Assembly (NCBI RefSeq): GCF_000281975.1 | Contig: NZ_AKKE01000012.1 | Location: 1 to 57,613, forward strand | DNA from: Novosphingobium sp. AP12 | Lineage (GTDB): Bacteria > Pseudomonadota > Alphaproteobacteria > Sphingomonadales > Sphingomonadaceae | Reading direction: 5' to 3' | Length of the DNA stretch: 57,613 bases | In this document: positions 17,884 through 26,877 of the stretch, one piece after another | How positions within the stretch are numbered: position 1 is the first letter of the stretch | Layout of the letters: each line of letters starts with the position of its first letter | Notes under the pieces: generated by a model | Database searches by the model: none | What the model was told of the DNA's origin: nothing | Seen by the model: the letters and a program-made list of their open reading frames with translations, nothing else | Made by a program: the position numbers and the translations under genes

Positions 17884-19395
17884 TCAGGCGGCGAGTGGCT
17901 CCCTCGCGGCGGCTGTCCGCGCTCGAAGGCTGAGCAGGAACGCCGCGCCCGATAGCGCGAGCACCCCGTCCACCGTCCACGACGCCGGGTCCGATCCGCC
18001 CACTACGCCCGCATGGACCGCTGCTGTCAGCGCGAGCAGCACGCCCGTCAGCCCGCGCCCCACTCTGGCGATGGAGCGGGGCGAGAAGCGCGCCGCGCTC
18101 GCCAGCCCGACGAGCGTCACTGCGGCCCACGTCGCCAGCGGCGGCGCGGTTCCGGCGGCGGGCGCGGCGAGAGCGGTCAAGGCCGCGCCTGCCAGCGCCA
18201 CCGGCTGGCCCCACAGCGTCGCTGCCCAGAGCCGTTCGAGGCCGGGCGCGGGATTGCGCTTGTCGCGCCTGCGCGCGAGCCAGATCGTCACGCCCCCTGC
18301 CGCGAGATAGGTGAGGCCGAGGCCGAGCAGGGCATAGGCGATCTTCACCGGGCCGCCGCCGAACCAGCCGAAATGCAGCTTGCCGATCGAGCCGAGGATG
18401 CTCTCGCCCAGGTTGTTGTCGGCCGCGCGCTTGGAGTGGTAGAGCCGGCCGCCGCGCGCGAACGCGAAGGAATCGGTGTCAGCGAGGTCGCCGCCGCCGC
18501 GCTCGACGTTGAACAGGGCGGCGCCCCCCATCTCGGTCGGATGTTCGAGCATGACGAGGCTGACGCGGCCGCCGGGCGCAAGGCGGCCCACTTGCGCGAA
18601 CATCGGCGGCAGGTCGATGACGGGCGCCGGGCGCGGGTCTTCCTTCGGCTCTTCGGCGATGAACAGCGCGTAAACCTTGGCGGTGTCGCCCTGGAACAGC
18701 GCCATGCCCAGCACGCCGACGATCAGCGTTGTCAGCCCGAGCACTGCGCCCGTCAGCGAAAGCAGCAGGTGGAAAGGCAGGCCCCAGACGCCGATGCGGT
18801 TGTGCAGGTCCGCCTCCTGCAGCCGCCGCGGGCCTCCGAGCCTCAGGTGGAAGGCATCGCGCAGGATGCGCGGATGGGCGAGCACGCCCGAGATCACCGA
18901 GGACAGCAGCGCCACGCCGGTCAGCCCGACGAGGAAGATGCCCCATGTCTGCGGCAGGTGCAGATTGATGTGCAGGCGGGTCAGGAACTCGGTCCAGGGC
19001 GCCTCGGCGCGGGCGACGAGCCGGCCTTCGCCGTCCGCGAGCCACGAGCTTTCGCCGCTCTTGCTCTCGACGAAGACGGTGGCCAGCGGCAGGTCGGCAC
19101 CGGGCGGAGTGAGATAGACGTGCTCCACTCCGGTCCCGCCGCGCCGCACGGCTTCCGCCATCGCGCGCTGCATGGCATCCACCGACAGCGATCCGACGCG
19201 CGGGGTGCCCGCCAGTTCCCAGCGCTGGAATTCGTGCGCGAAGACGGCGAGGCTGCCGGTCAGGCAGACGAGGTAGATGGCGGCGGCGAACGCGAGGCCC
19301 AGCGCGCTGTGGCCCTTGAGCACCGCGCGCACGAAGTCCGCCGGGATGCGCGCGAGCAGGTCTTTGCGCGGGCGGCTGGAAGACGGCACGGTCAT
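17884..19395 (-). CDS. PepSY-associated membrane protein
   Basis: The start is ATG 19395, overlapping the stop of the upstream gene (ATGA); longer reading of the frame would only shadow that gene. The 503-residue protein opens with a basic N-terminus, then a helix near residues 28-52 (AAAIYLVCLTGSLAVF) and a periplasmic PepSY-like part. Further helices lie around 150-175 (WGIFLVGLTGVALLSSVISG), 207-237, 360-385 and in the hydrophobic C-terminal third. The LHINLHLPQTWG segment is typical of PepSY_TM proteins, often found near TonB siderophore receptors and thought to act as iron or flavin reductases. A possible iron box lies upstream of the operon. Confidence 0.88.
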   Translation of the reverse strand: MTVPSSSRPRKDLLARIPADFVRAVLKGHSALGLAFAAAIYLVCLTGSLAVFAHEFQRWELAGTPRVGSLSVDAMQRAMAEAVRRGGTGVEHVYLTPPGADLPLATVFVESKSGESSWLADGEGRLVARAEAPWTEFLTRLHINLHLPQTWGIFLVGLTGVALLSSVISGVLAHPRILRDAFHLRLGGPRRLQEADLHNRIGVWGLPFHLLLSLTGAVLGLTTLIVGVLGMALFQGDTAKVYALFIAEEPKEDPRPAPVIDLPPMFAQVGRLAPGGRVSLVMLEHPTEMGGAALFNVERGGGDLADTDSFAFARGGRLYHSKRAADNNLGESILGSIGKLHFGWFGGGPVKIAYALLGLGLTYLAAGGVTIWLARRRDKRNPAPGLERLWAATLWGQPVALAGAALTALAAPAAGTAPPLATWAAVTLVGLASAARFSPRSIARVGRGLTGVLLALTAAVHAGVVGGSDPASWTVDGVLALSGAAFLLSLRARTAAAREPLAA

Positions 19396-19964
19396 GTGAA
19401 GCCCTTGAGGATGGAGATGCCGAAGCCCGCCAGCGCGGTGCCGACCAGCACGGCGGTGGCGCGCAGGATGCGCGCGTCGGCGAGCGTCCAGGCCATCGCC
19501 CCGCCCCAGACGGCGGGGACGATCAGCGCCCCGATGATAAGGCGGGTCTGCGGCTCGCCAGGAACCCACACCGCGTAGCAGATGCCCACCGCCATGGCCG
19601 TGATCATGCCGATGGGGCCGGCGAGCAGCCAGCGCAGCGTGGTTCGCCAGCGGGTCGTCGGCCGCTCGACCGGCTCGGGCGCGAGACTGCCGTTGCCTGT
19701 GCGTCCCGCCCTGGCAGCACGCACCTGGACGCCGGCGGCGACGACGACCATCGCCGCGACCGAAAGCAGGGTCACGCCGATGAACGGTCCGCGAACGGAG
19801 CCCATAACCCATGCCGGCCAAAGCAGGGTGACGATGATCGTGGTCCAGCCCAGCGCCCGCCAGCGCGGCTTGTCGGCGGCCTTGGCCCGCCATGCGCGGC
19901 GCAGCGCCCAGCTTCCGGCAACGCCGCCGGCGAGGATGAGGGTCATGACGAGAAGATCGGGCAT
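19392..19964 (-). CDS. small polytopic membrane protein, partner of PepSY protein
   Basis: The 190-residue protein has about five hydrophobic helices (residues 3-20, 40-57, 60-78, 110-132, 140-155 and a last one near 168-183). No enzymatic motif. Genes of this type precede PepSY membrane proteins in iron-linked operons of sphingomonads; the four-base overlap with the PepSY gene supports a common function. The exact role is unknown. The promoter region shared with the divergent FAD gene carries the inverted repeat at 19987. Confidence 0.75.
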   Translation of the reverse strand: MPDLLVMTLILAGGVAGSWALRRAWRAKAADKPRWRALGWTTIIVTLLWPAWVMGSVRGPFIGVTLLSVAAMVVVAAGVQVRAARAGRTGNGSLAPEPVERPTTRWRTTLRWLLAGPIGMITAMAVGICYAVWVPGEPQTRLIIGALIVPAVWGGAMAWTLADARILRATAVLVGTALAGFGISILKGFT

Positions 19965-19986
19965 GATCGCGCTTATCTACGCATGT

Positions 19987-20001
19987 TATTGCGAGTCAAT
20001 A
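19987..20001. promoter_or_regulatory. inverted repeat, possible Fur/iron box
   Basis: TATTGCGAGTCAATA has perfect TATTG/CAATA arms around five bases. It lies in the 163-base region between the PepSY operon and the divergent FAD protein gene, 22 bases before the former's ATG. Position and shape suit an iron-responsive regulator, but the match to a defined Fur consensus is only partial. Confidence 0.35.
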
Positions 20002-20127
20002 TCAGGCTTGATCTTCCGCTGTCTTGACTTTGCTTCGCGCTCCGGCGGTATATGAGGACAACCAATAAGCTCCTGCGCGCGTTTGCTGCTAGCCAGACCG
20101 CTCTGCCCAATGGGAAACCCAGCCTCC

Positions 20128-21492
20128 ATGACCAGCGGCAATGCCGCCCATGACCTGCCGATCGCGATCGTCGGCGGGGGTTTCAGCGGGACGCTCCTGG
20201 CCATCAACCTGCTGCGCTACGGCGTGAAGGTCGCGCTGATCGAAAAAAGCTCGGCCCAGCTCGCCAAGGGTGTCGCCTTCGGCACGCGGCGGCCCGAGCA
20301 CCTGCTCAACGTGCGCGCCTCCAACATGAGCGCTTTCCCCGACGATGCCGGCCATTTCCTGCGCTGGATGAACTTCTCGGCCACGGACGAGGCCAATCGC
20401 TTCGTGCCGCGCCTGACTTACGGCGTGTACCTTCGCGACGTGCTGGTCGAGGCGCTCGGCAAGGCGGGCAGCAACGCGCAGGTCATCAACGGCGAGGCGG
20501 TTTCGGTCGACTTCGCCGGGGAGGCCCCGCGCCTGCATCTGGCGGACGGCGAGGTGCTGGATTGCCGGTCGGTGGCGCTGGCGCTCGGCAATTTCCCGCC
20601 GGTGCCGCATCCGGTGCTGGAGGCGCTCCCGGACTCGCTCTACCGACCGGATCCGTGGGATGCGAAGGCGGTGGAGGGGCTGGCCGGGCTGGACCACGTG
20701 CTCGTCGTCGGCAGTGGGCTGACGGCAGCGGACGTGGTGCTCTCGCTGGGCAGTGCGGGCTTCGCGGGCAAGATGACGGTCCTTTCGCGCCGGGGCCTGA
20801 AGCCTCTCAGCCATGCGCCGAGCGGTCCTGTGGTGACTCCGATCTCCGACCCCGACAAGCGCGGCTCGGCGCTGGTTCGCGAGGTGCGTGAACGCGCGCG
20901 CGACGTCGGGTGGCGCGCCGCCGTCGATGCGCTGCGGCCGCATACGCAGAACATCTGGCGGCGTCATTCCGTGGAAGCGCAGGCCAGCTTCCTGCGCCAC
21001 CTGCGGCCTTACTGGGACATCCACCGCCACCGCCTCGCCCCCTCTGTCGCCGAAAGGCTGGAAGCGCTGGAGACGAGCGGGCGGCTGCGCTACGTGGCGG
21101 GCCGGCTGAGCAGCGCCGAGGCGGTCGCGGGCCGCGTACTGGTATCCTACCGTCTTCGCGGCGAGGACGGGGCGGCGATGATCGAGGTGGACCGCGTCTA
21201 CAACTGCGCCGGACCGGACTGCGACCTTTCCCGCGTCGACGCGCCGATCGTGCAGGACCTGCTGGCGCAAGGGCTCATCCGCAGCGACGCCCATGCCCTC
21301 GGCCTCGACGTGGACCACCTCGGCCGGGTGCGCGATGCGGGCGGCGCGGTGCAGGACCGCCTCATCGCGGTAGGCCCGATCACCAAAGGCGAGGCTTGGG
21401 AGACGGTCGCCGTACCTGATATCCGCCGCCAGGTATGGGGCCTTGCCCGCTTCCTCGCCGACGCGCACTGGGTCGGCGGCGAGGGATTGTAG
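20128..21492 (+). CDS. FAD/NAD(P)-binding protein
   Basis: The protein of about 454 residues starts at ATG 20128 (another ATG at 20110 is possible; no clear ribosome site decides). The Rossmann motif IAIVGGGFSGTLLAINLL begins near residue 12, and RRPEHLLNVRASNMSAFPDD is diagnostic of the NAD_binding_9-type flavoproteins. A second dinucleotide site is DHVLVVGSGLTAADVVLSL. These proteins are presumed cytoplasmic oxidoreductases of unknown substrate. It is divergent from the PepSY operon, perhaps supplying electrons in iron reduction (inference). Confidence 0.85.
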   Translation: MTSGNAAHDLPIAIVGGGFSGTLLAINLLRYGVKVALIEKSSAQLAKGVAFGTRRPEHLLNVRASNMSAFPDDAGHFLRWMNFSATDEANRFVPRLTYGVYLRDVLVEALGKAGSNAQVINGEAVSVDFAGEAPRLHLADGEVLDCRSVALALGNFPPVPHPVLEALPDSLYRPDPWDAKAVEGLAGLDHVLVVGSGLTAADVVLSLGSAGFAGKMTVLSRRGLKPLSHAPSGPVVTPISDPDKRGSALVREVRERARDVGWRAAVDALRPHTQNIWRRHSVEAQASFLRHLRPYWDIHRHRLAPSVAERLEALETSGRLRYVAGRLSSAEAVAGRVLVSYRLRGEDGAAMIEVDRVYNCAGPDCDLSRVDAPIVQDLLAQGLIRSDAHALGLDVDHLGRVRDAGGAVQDRLIAVGPITKGEAWETVAVPDIRRQVWGLARFLADAHWVGGEGL

Positions 21493-21501
21493 CGGGCGGC
21501 G

Positions 21502-22173
21502 TCAGCGTACCCCGCTGACCACCCTGCGCGCCGGCTCGGGCAACGCCGCGAGGACCGCCTCGCTATCCGTGCGCGCCAGCCAGTCCGGGCTTACGTCGAG
21601 GAAGCGGATGCGCGCGTCCTCGTCCAGCGCCAGCACGGCGGGCGTGTCGATCTCGTAGCTGTTCGTGCCGAGCGTCGCGCCGATCCAGCTCTGGCCGGGG
21701 GCGACTTCGGGCCGCTCCTCGGGCAGGAACGTGATGCCGAGCGCGCGGGCCAGTGCGTAGCCGGGATCGCCCGCCACCGTGAAGCCGAGCCCGTGGCGCG
21801 CGATCAGCTCGCGGTCCACGGGCAGCTGCGCACTCACCGCGACGAGCCGCACGCCGCGCTGGGTGAGGGCGGGCAGCAGCGTCTCGTTGTAATAGGGCAG
21901 CGCGATGTTGCAGGCGGGGCAGCCGCCGAAGCGGAAGAACACCAGCACGGCAGGCCCATCGGCGAGGATCTGGTCGCGGGTCAGCTCGCGCCCGTCCTGA
22001 TCGATCAGCGTGAAGGGTGTCACCGTATCGCCAAGGGCGGGCAGGGCGTTTGCATCGTGCCGCTCGATTAGTATCCGGCGCTGGGCGGCATTGCGTTCCA
22101 GCTGTTCGGGGTTCCAGGTGCGCTCGCGCTCCGCCTGCAGGGCAGCGAAGCGGTCGGTCAGGGTCTGTGTCAT
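21502..22173 (-). CDS. peroxiredoxin-like (AhpC/TSA family) protein
   Basis: ATG 22173 follows GAGGATACACGG, a better context than the ATG 18 bases upstream. The 223-residue protein has an N-terminal helical region (TDRFAALQAERERTWNPEQ) and then a thioredoxin fold with FFRFGGCPACNIALPYY, where CPAC is a CxxC redox site around residue 90. This form reduces peroxides or disulphides and differs from classical 2-Cys Prx in its CxxC. It is convergent with the FAD protein and lies downstream of the LysR gene on the same strand after a 105-base gap. Confidence 0.85.
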   Translation of the reverse strand: MTQTLTDRFAALQAERERTWNPEQLERNAAQRRILIERHDANALPALGDTVTPFTLIDQDGRELTRDQILADGPAVLVFFRFGGCPACNIALPYYNETLLPALTQRGVRLVAVSAQLPVDRELIARHGLGFTVAGDPGYALARALGITFLPEERPEVAPGQSWIGATLGTNSYEIDTPAVLALDEDARIRFLDVSPDWLARTDSEAVLAALPEPARRVVSGVR

Positions 22174-22278
22174 CCGTGTATCCTCGTCCATGCGTATGAT
22201 GGACGAGGCTATGAGACGGCCTGGTGCACGACCAACGAGAAGCCCTCGAAGCGCCTTGAGATTATCGAATAAGCGCCG

Positions 22279-23118
22279 TCATCCCGCCAGCCCGGCCACC
22301 ACCTCGCGCGCCAGTGCGGCGAGCTGGCTGGTCGGACCGTCGAGCCCCGGTGCGGTGTGGAGGATGCACGAGACGTGGGGCAGCTCGGGCAGCACGCCTT
22401 CCTCGATCGGCGCATCGCGCAGGAACAGGTTGGTACGGCAGGTGATGCCGAGCCCGGCGTCTACCGCCGCGCGCAGGGTAGTGAGGTTCGGTGTCTCCAC
22501 GGTGATGCGATAGGGCCGGCCCGCATCCTCCAGCGCGCGGATGGCCGCCTCGCGGAACCGGCAAGGGGTCTCGAGCACCGCCAGCGGCACGGTGTCGAGT
22601 CGGGCGAGGTCCTCCTTGCCGAACCAGGCCATCGGCGCTGTCGTCACCGCCGCGCGGTCGCTCGCGGCGGCGAAGCCGAGCACGATGTCGAGCTGGCGCC
22701 GTTCGAGCAGGTCCATCAGTTCGGCCGTCCCGGCGACGCGCGAGTATAGCTCGGCCTCCGGGTGCAGCTCGACGAACTGCGCGAGCAGGCCGGTCAGCAG
22801 CAGCTCGGCGAAGTCCTGCACCATGCCTATCCGTGCCGGTCCCGCGAACTGGCCGTTGGTAACCGCTGCCACCGCCTCGTCGTGGAGGTCGAGCACCTTA
22901 CGCGCATATTCCAGCATGAGGTCGCCATGCGCAGTGAGCGCGAGGCGCCGCCCCTCGCGGTGGAACAGCGACTGCTGGAGCAGCTCCTCCAGCCGCTTGA
23001 TCTGCAGGCTCAACGCCGACTGGCTGACGAACACCCGCTCCGAGGCATGGAGCATCGAGCCCGTATCGACGATCGCCACGAAGCTGCGCAGGAGGTTCGT
23101 CGGAAGATTCACGGGCAT
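22279..23118 (-). CDS. LysR-type transcriptional regulator of the organosulfur cluster
   Basis: The start at ATG 23118 (MPVNLPTNLLRSFVAIVDTG) gives the usual LysR N-terminus; an ATG at 23166 would add 16 residues. The helix-turn-helix is SMLHASERVFVSQSALSLQI (about residues 21-40), followed by the linker and a periplasmic-binding-like effector domain to residue 279. It is divergent from the sulfonate-type operon, the classic LysR layout, so it likely controls that operon in response to a sulfur compound. The intergenic region carries two copies of a 26-bp element, one next to each promoter. Confidence 0.9.
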   Translation of the reverse strand: MPVNLPTNLLRSFVAIVDTGSMLHASERVFVSQSALSLQIKRLEELLQQSLFHREGRRLALTAHGDLMLEYARKVLDLHDEAVAAVTNGQFAGPARIGMVQDFAELLLTGLLAQFVELHPEAELYSRVAGTAELMDLLERRQLDIVLGFAAASDRAAVTTAPMAWFGKEDLARLDTVPLAVLETPCRFREAAIRALEDAGRPYRITVETPNLTTLRAAVDAGLGITCRTNLFLRDAPIEEGVLPELPHVSCILHTAPGLDGPTSQLAALAREVVAGLAG

Positions 23119-23172
23119 CGGGTGGCTTTCATCGGAGGGCGTCGTTCGGAAGCTGCCATGAAGCATGAGGTA

Positions 23173-23198
23173 TTCTCAATCAAAGTAGTAGAGATTTG
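23173..23198 (+). promoter_or_regulatory. repeated regulatory element, copy 1
   Basis: TTCTCAAT, a variable six-base centre, then AGTAGAGATT form this element. It lies just upstream of the LysR gene. A second copy in the same orientation lies 161 bases away. Conservation at both ends with a variable middle suggests a binding site for a dimeric regulator, probably the LysR protein. Confidence 0.5.
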
Positions 23199-23333
23199 AG
23201 GGAGGCAAGCAATTCTGTTGCGGTATTCCGCGGATTCGCGAGGTCTCGAACTCGCCCGGTTTCCGGCACGTCCTGCCGCCGCATGAGCGGTGGGCATGGG
23301 CAGTATAAGCATCGCCAATAGGCCGTCCAGACC

Positions 23334-23359
23334 TTCTCAATTGAATTAGTAGAGATTCG
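23334..23359 (+). promoter_or_regulatory. repeated regulatory element, copy 2
   Basis: TTCTCAATTGAA then TTAGTAGAGATTCG repeats the element at 23173-23198 with 21 or more identical positions. It ends 37 bases before the ATG of the permease gene, close to where a promoter is expected. Its AATTAGTAGA portion resembles half of the palindrome before the TonB receptor at 29996. Confidence 0.5.
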
Positions 23360-23396
23360 GGTGCCAGTTTCCGTCATCGGCAAACGAGGCCCCCGC

Positions 23397-24179
23397 ATGT
23401 CCCGACTGAAGCACCTGACCCATCCCCTGAAGGATGCCCGCTGGCTGTCGCCGCTGCTGCTGCTGGCGGTACTGGAGGCAGGCTCGCGCAGCGGCCTGAT
23501 CCCCGAGCGAACTCTCGCCGCGCCCTCCAAAGTGCTGGCGACGCTTTATGGCATGGTCGTCTCGGGCGAACTGGCGGACAACCTGTGGGTCTCGTTCCTG
23601 CGCATCGCGGCGGGCCTCGCCATCGGCGTGACCACCGGCGTTGTGCTGGCGCTGGTGGCTGGCCTTTCACGCCGGGGCGAGGTCACCGTCGACCCGCTGA
23701 TGCAGATCAAGCGCACGATCCCGACCCTCGCACTGACCCCGCTGTTCATCGTCTGGTTCGGAATCGGCGAGACGCCCAAGATCGCGCTGATCGCCTTCGC
23801 CTCGATCTTCCCGGTCTACCTCAACCTCTACAGCGGCATCCGCGGCACCGACCTGCGCCTGCTGGAAAGCGCGCGGAGCCTCGGCCTCAGCCGCGCCGAG
23901 CAGGTCTGGCACGTGATCCTGCCAGGCGCGCTGCCTTCGCTGCTGGTGGGCCTGCGCTATTCGCTGTCGATCTCGGTTCTGGTGCTGGTCGTCGCCGAGC
24001 AGATCAACGCCTCTGCAGGCCTCGGCTACCTCATCAACAACGCCCGCGACTTCATGCGCACGGACATCATCCTGGTGTGCCTGATGATCTACGCCGCGCT
24101 CGGCCTCGCCGCCGACGGGCTGGTGCGCGCGATCGAACGCCGCGCGCTGGTCTGGCGCCCCGAAATCCTCGCGGCCTGA
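23397..24179 (+). CDS. ssuC: sulfonate-type ABC transporter permease
   Basis: The start at ATG 23397 follows GAGG; an earlier in-frame GTG is possible. The 260-residue protein has about six membrane helices and the BPD_transp_1 coupling loop EQVWHVILPGALPSLLVGLR (EAA motif, about residues 165-190). It is like the SsuC/TauC permeases that import alkanesulfonates or taurine. With the ATPase gene 35 bases downstream and the SsuA-like lipoprotein at the end of the operon, it forms a complete importer. The exact substrate is not determined by sequence. Confidence 0.9.
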   Translation: MSRLKHLTHPLKDARWLSPLLLLAVLEAGSRSGLIPERTLAAPSKVLATLYGMVVSGELADNLWVSFLRIAAGLAIGVTTGVVLALVAGLSRRGEVTVDPLMQIKRTIPTLALTPLFIVWFGIGETPKIALIAFASIFPVYLNLYSGIRGTDLRLLESARSLGLSRAEQVWHVILPGALPSLLVGLRYSLSISVLVLVVAEQINASAGLGYLINNARDFMRTDIILVCLMIYAALGLAADGLVRAIERRALVWRPEILAA

Positions 24180-24214
24180 GCCGCCTCCCTCGAATTCTCC
24201 GGAAGGACGCATTC

Positions 24215-25009
24215 ATGGACGCCCGACTGACCCAGTTTACCACTATCCCCTCGGGGCCCACCAAGCCCGAAGCCGTCGTCCGGCTGCGCGACTTCACCCG
24301 CAGCTTCGGCGCCAACACCATCATCTCCGGCCTCGACCTGGAGATCGCCGCCGGTGAGTTCGTGGTCCTGCTCGGCCGCTCGGGCTCGGGCAAGACGACG
24401 CTGCTGCGCACGCTGGCCGGGCTCGACGAGGTGACGGGCCAGGACGTGACGGTGCCGCAGTCGCGCGCCGTGGTGTTCCAGGATGCGCGGCTGCTGCCGT
24501 GGAAGAAAGTCTGGCGCAACGTCGCGCTCGGCCTGAAGAAGCGCTTGGCCCGCGCGGCGGCCGAGGACGCGCTGCAGGAGGTCGGCCTCGGCCACCGCCT
24601 CGAAGCCTGGCCGCTGACGCTTTCGGGCGGAGAGGCGCAGCGTGTAGCGCTGGCCCGTGCGCTGGTGCGTGAGCCGCAACTGCTGCTGCTCGACGAGCCC
24701 TTCGCCGCGCTAGACGCGCTGACGCGGCTCAGGATGCACGAACTGGTGCTCTCGCTGTGGCGCCGCCACCGCCCGGCGGTGATGATGGTGACCCACGACG
24801 TCGACGAGGCGATCGCGTTGGCCGACCGTGTGATCCTGCTCGATCATGGCCGCATCGTCGCCCAGGAGCGCATTACCGCGGGGCGCGGGCCCGAGCGCGC
24901 CGGAGTGGCTGCCGGCCTGCGCCAGCGCCTGCTCGACGCGCTGGGCGGGACGCTGGCGGAGAACCATGCGGCGGACGTGGTGGCGCTCCACGCGGGTGCC
25001 CGTCCGTGA
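24215..25009 (+). CDS. ssuB: sulfonate-type ABC transporter ATPase
   Basis: GGAAGGA precedes ATG 24215. The 264-residue protein has Walker A GRSGSGKT, a Q-loop (VVFQDARLLPW), the signature LSGGEAQRVALARAL, Walker B LLLLDEPF and the H-loop VTHDVDEA. The LLPWK following the Q-loop is typical of the SsuB/TauB group. The last codons overlap the GTG of the thiol dioxygenase (GTGA), so the two are co-translated. It energises the importer with the permease upstream. Confidence 0.92.
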   Translation: MDARLTQFTTIPSGPTKPEAVVRLRDFTRSFGANTIISGLDLEIAAGEFVVLLGRSGSGKTTLLRTLAGLDEVTGQDVTVPQSRAVVFQDARLLPWKKVWRNVALGLKKRLARAAAEDALQEVGLGHRLEAWPLTLSGGEAQRVALARALVREPQLLLLDEPFAALDALTRLRMHELVLSLWRRHRPAVMMVTHDVDEAIALADRVILLDHGRIVAQERITAGRGPERAGVAAGLRQRLLDALGGTLAENHAADVVALHAGARP

Positions 25010-25632
25010 ATGCGCCGACGACCTTTCCCGCCGCTCCCGTGACCGACACCGCCCCGCTGCGCCGCTTCGTCGGCGAGTTCGCCGCGCTCCTGGACGAGAA
25101 TGGCGACCTCGACGTGATCCTCGAACGCGGCGGCGCCCTGCTGGCGCGGCTGGTGGCCCGCGATACCTGGCTGCCCGAGGAATACGCGCGGCCCAGCCCC
25201 GAGCGCTATCAGCAGTACCTTCTCCACTGCGACAGCGCCGAGCGGTTCAGCGTGGTCTCCTTCGTCTGGGGACCGGGGCAGGCGACGCCGGTTCACGACC
25301 ACCGCGTCTGGGGCCTCGTCGGCGTCCTGCGCGGCGCGGAAAAGGTGCAGAGCTTCGATTTTCGCGATTACGACGGTGCCCTCATCCAGCAGGGGCCGAC
25401 CCGCGACCTGCTTGAAACCGAAGTAGAGGCGATCGACCCGCGCGAAGGCGACATCCACCGCGTCGAGAACGCGTATTCCGACCGCGTCTCCATCTCGATC
25501 CACGTCTACGGCGCCAACATCGGCGCGGTCGAGCGCGCGACCTACCGCGCTAGCGGCGAGGAGCGGCCCTTCATCTCGGGCTACGCCAATACCACCGTGC
25601 CCAACATCTGGGACGCATCGAGGAACGCATGA
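25006..25632 (+). CDS. thiol dioxygenase (cysteine / 3-mercaptopropionate dioxygenase family)
   Basis: GTG 25006 overlaps the ATPase stop. The 208-residue cupin has Fe ligands His97 and His99 (PVHDHRVWG) and His151 (GDIHRVEN), and the Ser164-His166-Tyr168 triad (SISIHVYG). ERYQQYLLHCDSAERFSVV places a Gln where cysteine dioxygenases of the Arg type have Arg; bacterial Gln-type members prefer 3-mercaptopropionate or other thiols. The enzyme oxidises a thiol to a sulfinate with O2 in the cytoplasm. Its place inside a sulfonate importer operon suggests that the imported compound, or its product, is a thiol or disulphide. Substrate is inferred. Confidence 0.88.
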   Translation: MNAPTTFPAAPVTDTAPLRRFVGEFAALLDENGDLDVILERGGALLARLVARDTWLPEEYARPSPERYQQYLLHCDSAERFSVVSFVWGPGQATPVHDHRVWGLVGVLRGAEKVQSFDFRDYDGALIQQGPTRDLLETEVEAIDPREGDIHRVENAYSDRVSISIHVYGANIGAVERATYRASGEERPFISGYANTTVPNIWDASRNA

Positions 25633-26852
25633 GCATCACCCCCCAACATGTCCGCAGCGCCCTGTTGGCGCGCCGCGAAATCGTTCTTCTGGACGTGCGT
25701 GACGAGGCCGCCTTCGCCAGTGGCCACCCGCTGTTCGCCGCGCAGATCCCGCTCGCCCGCATCGCCGCCGAAGCCGCCTGGCGCATCCCGCGCAAGGACG
25801 TCGAGGTCGTCGTCTACGACGACGGCGAGGGCCTTGCCGCCTTCGCGGTGGAGGAACTGCGCGGGCTCGGCTTCGCGCGGGTCGATCAGCTCGAGGGTGG
25901 GCTCAAGGGCTGGTCAGGTGCCGGCTATGAGCTGTTCGAGGACGTCAACAGCTACTCCAAGGCGTTCGGCGAACTGGTCGAGCATCGGCGCGGAACCCCC
26001 TCGCTTCTCGCCCCCGACGTGCAGGCCCTGATCGACGAAAAGGCCGACATCGCAATCCTCGATGCCCGCCGTTTCGAGGAATACGCGACGATGAGCATTC
26101 CCACCGGCCGCAGCGTGCCGGGCGCGGAACTCGTCCTGCGCGCCCCGCAGGCCGCACCTGACCCCGACACCACGATCATCGTCAACTGCGCGGGGCGGAC
26201 CCGCTCGATCATCGGCGCGCAGTCGCTCATCAATGCCGGTGTGCCCAACCGCGTCTTCGCGCTGCGCAACGGCACGATCGGCTGGACTCTGGCCGGGCAG
26301 GAACTCGAACAGGGCCGCCAGGAAAGCGTCGAGCTTCCCGGCGATACCGACGAAGCGCGCATCCGCGCTGGCGACGTGGCCTATCGCGCCGGGGTCCGCC
26401 GCATCGACGCCGCCGCGCTGGCCGTCATCGAGGCCGAGACCCAGCGGACCCTCTACCGCTTCGACGTACGCCAGCCCGAAGCCTACGCGGCGGGCCACCT
26501 GCCGGGCTTCCGCAACGCGCCCGGCGGCCAGCTGGTGCAGGAGACCGACCATTTCGCCCCCGTGCGCGGCGCCCGCATCGTGCTCGCCGACGACCTCGGC
26601 CCGCGCGCCGACATGACCGCCTCGTGGCTCGCGCAGCTGGGCTGGGAAGTGCTGGTGCTCGAAGGGTTCGACGGCCCTCTCGAAACCGGCTCCGACGCCG
26701 CCCCGCCGCCGCGCGGGCCCGAGGGCCGCTACAAGCGCCCCTACGAGGGCACCGACAATCCGCAGGCCGCCATGCAGGCCTATCTCGACTGGGAATACGG
26801 CCTCGTCGCGCAGCTCGCGCGGGACGGCACCCACGGCTTCTTCGTCATCTGA
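25629..26852 (+). CDS. three-domain rhodanese-like sulfurtransferase
   Basis: The ATG overlaps the dioxygenase stop. The 407 residues hold three rhodanese repeats: residues 1-105, 120-235 and 260-350. Only the second has a catalytic Cys (Cys187 in VNCAGRTRSI). At the equivalent loops the first has DDGEG and the third DDLGP. A 45-residue tail (YKRPYEGTDNPQAAMQAYLD ...) follows. Rhodaneses move sulfane sulfur from thiosulfate, persulfides or similar donors to acceptors. Next to a thiol dioxygenase it may process sulfinate breakdown products or persulfides; this is inference. Confidence 0.88.
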   Translation: MSITPQHVRSALLARREIVLLDVRDEAAFASGHPLFAAQIPLARIAAEAAWRIPRKDVEVVVYDDGEGLAAFAVEELRGLGFARVDQLEGGLKGWSGAGYELFEDVNSYSKAFGELVEHRRGTPSLLAPDVQALIDEKADIAILDARRFEEYATMSIPTGRSVPGAELVLRAPQAAPDPDTTIIVNCAGRTRSIIGAQSLINAGVPNRVFALRNGTIGWTLAGQELEQGRQESVELPGDTDEARIRAGDVAYRAGVRRIDAAALAVIEAETQRTLYRFDVRQPEAYAAGHLPGFRNAPGGQLVQETDHFAPVRGARIVLADDLGPRADMTASWLAQLGWEVLVLEGFDGPLETGSDAAPPPRGPEGRYKRPYEGTDNPQAAMQAYLDWEYGLVAQLARDGTHGFFVI

Positions 26853-26877
26853 TCATCCCTGGCAGGAGTACCCACCC

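Noticed and set aside
18013..19578. 521-codon + strand frame
   Set aside because: It lies opposite the PepSY membrane gene; its Arg/Ala/Gly-rich text is the usual antisense shadow in GC-rich DNA.
20089..21468. 459-codon minus frame over the FAD protein gene
   Set aside because: Antisense shadow of a gene with clear dinucleotide-binding motifs.
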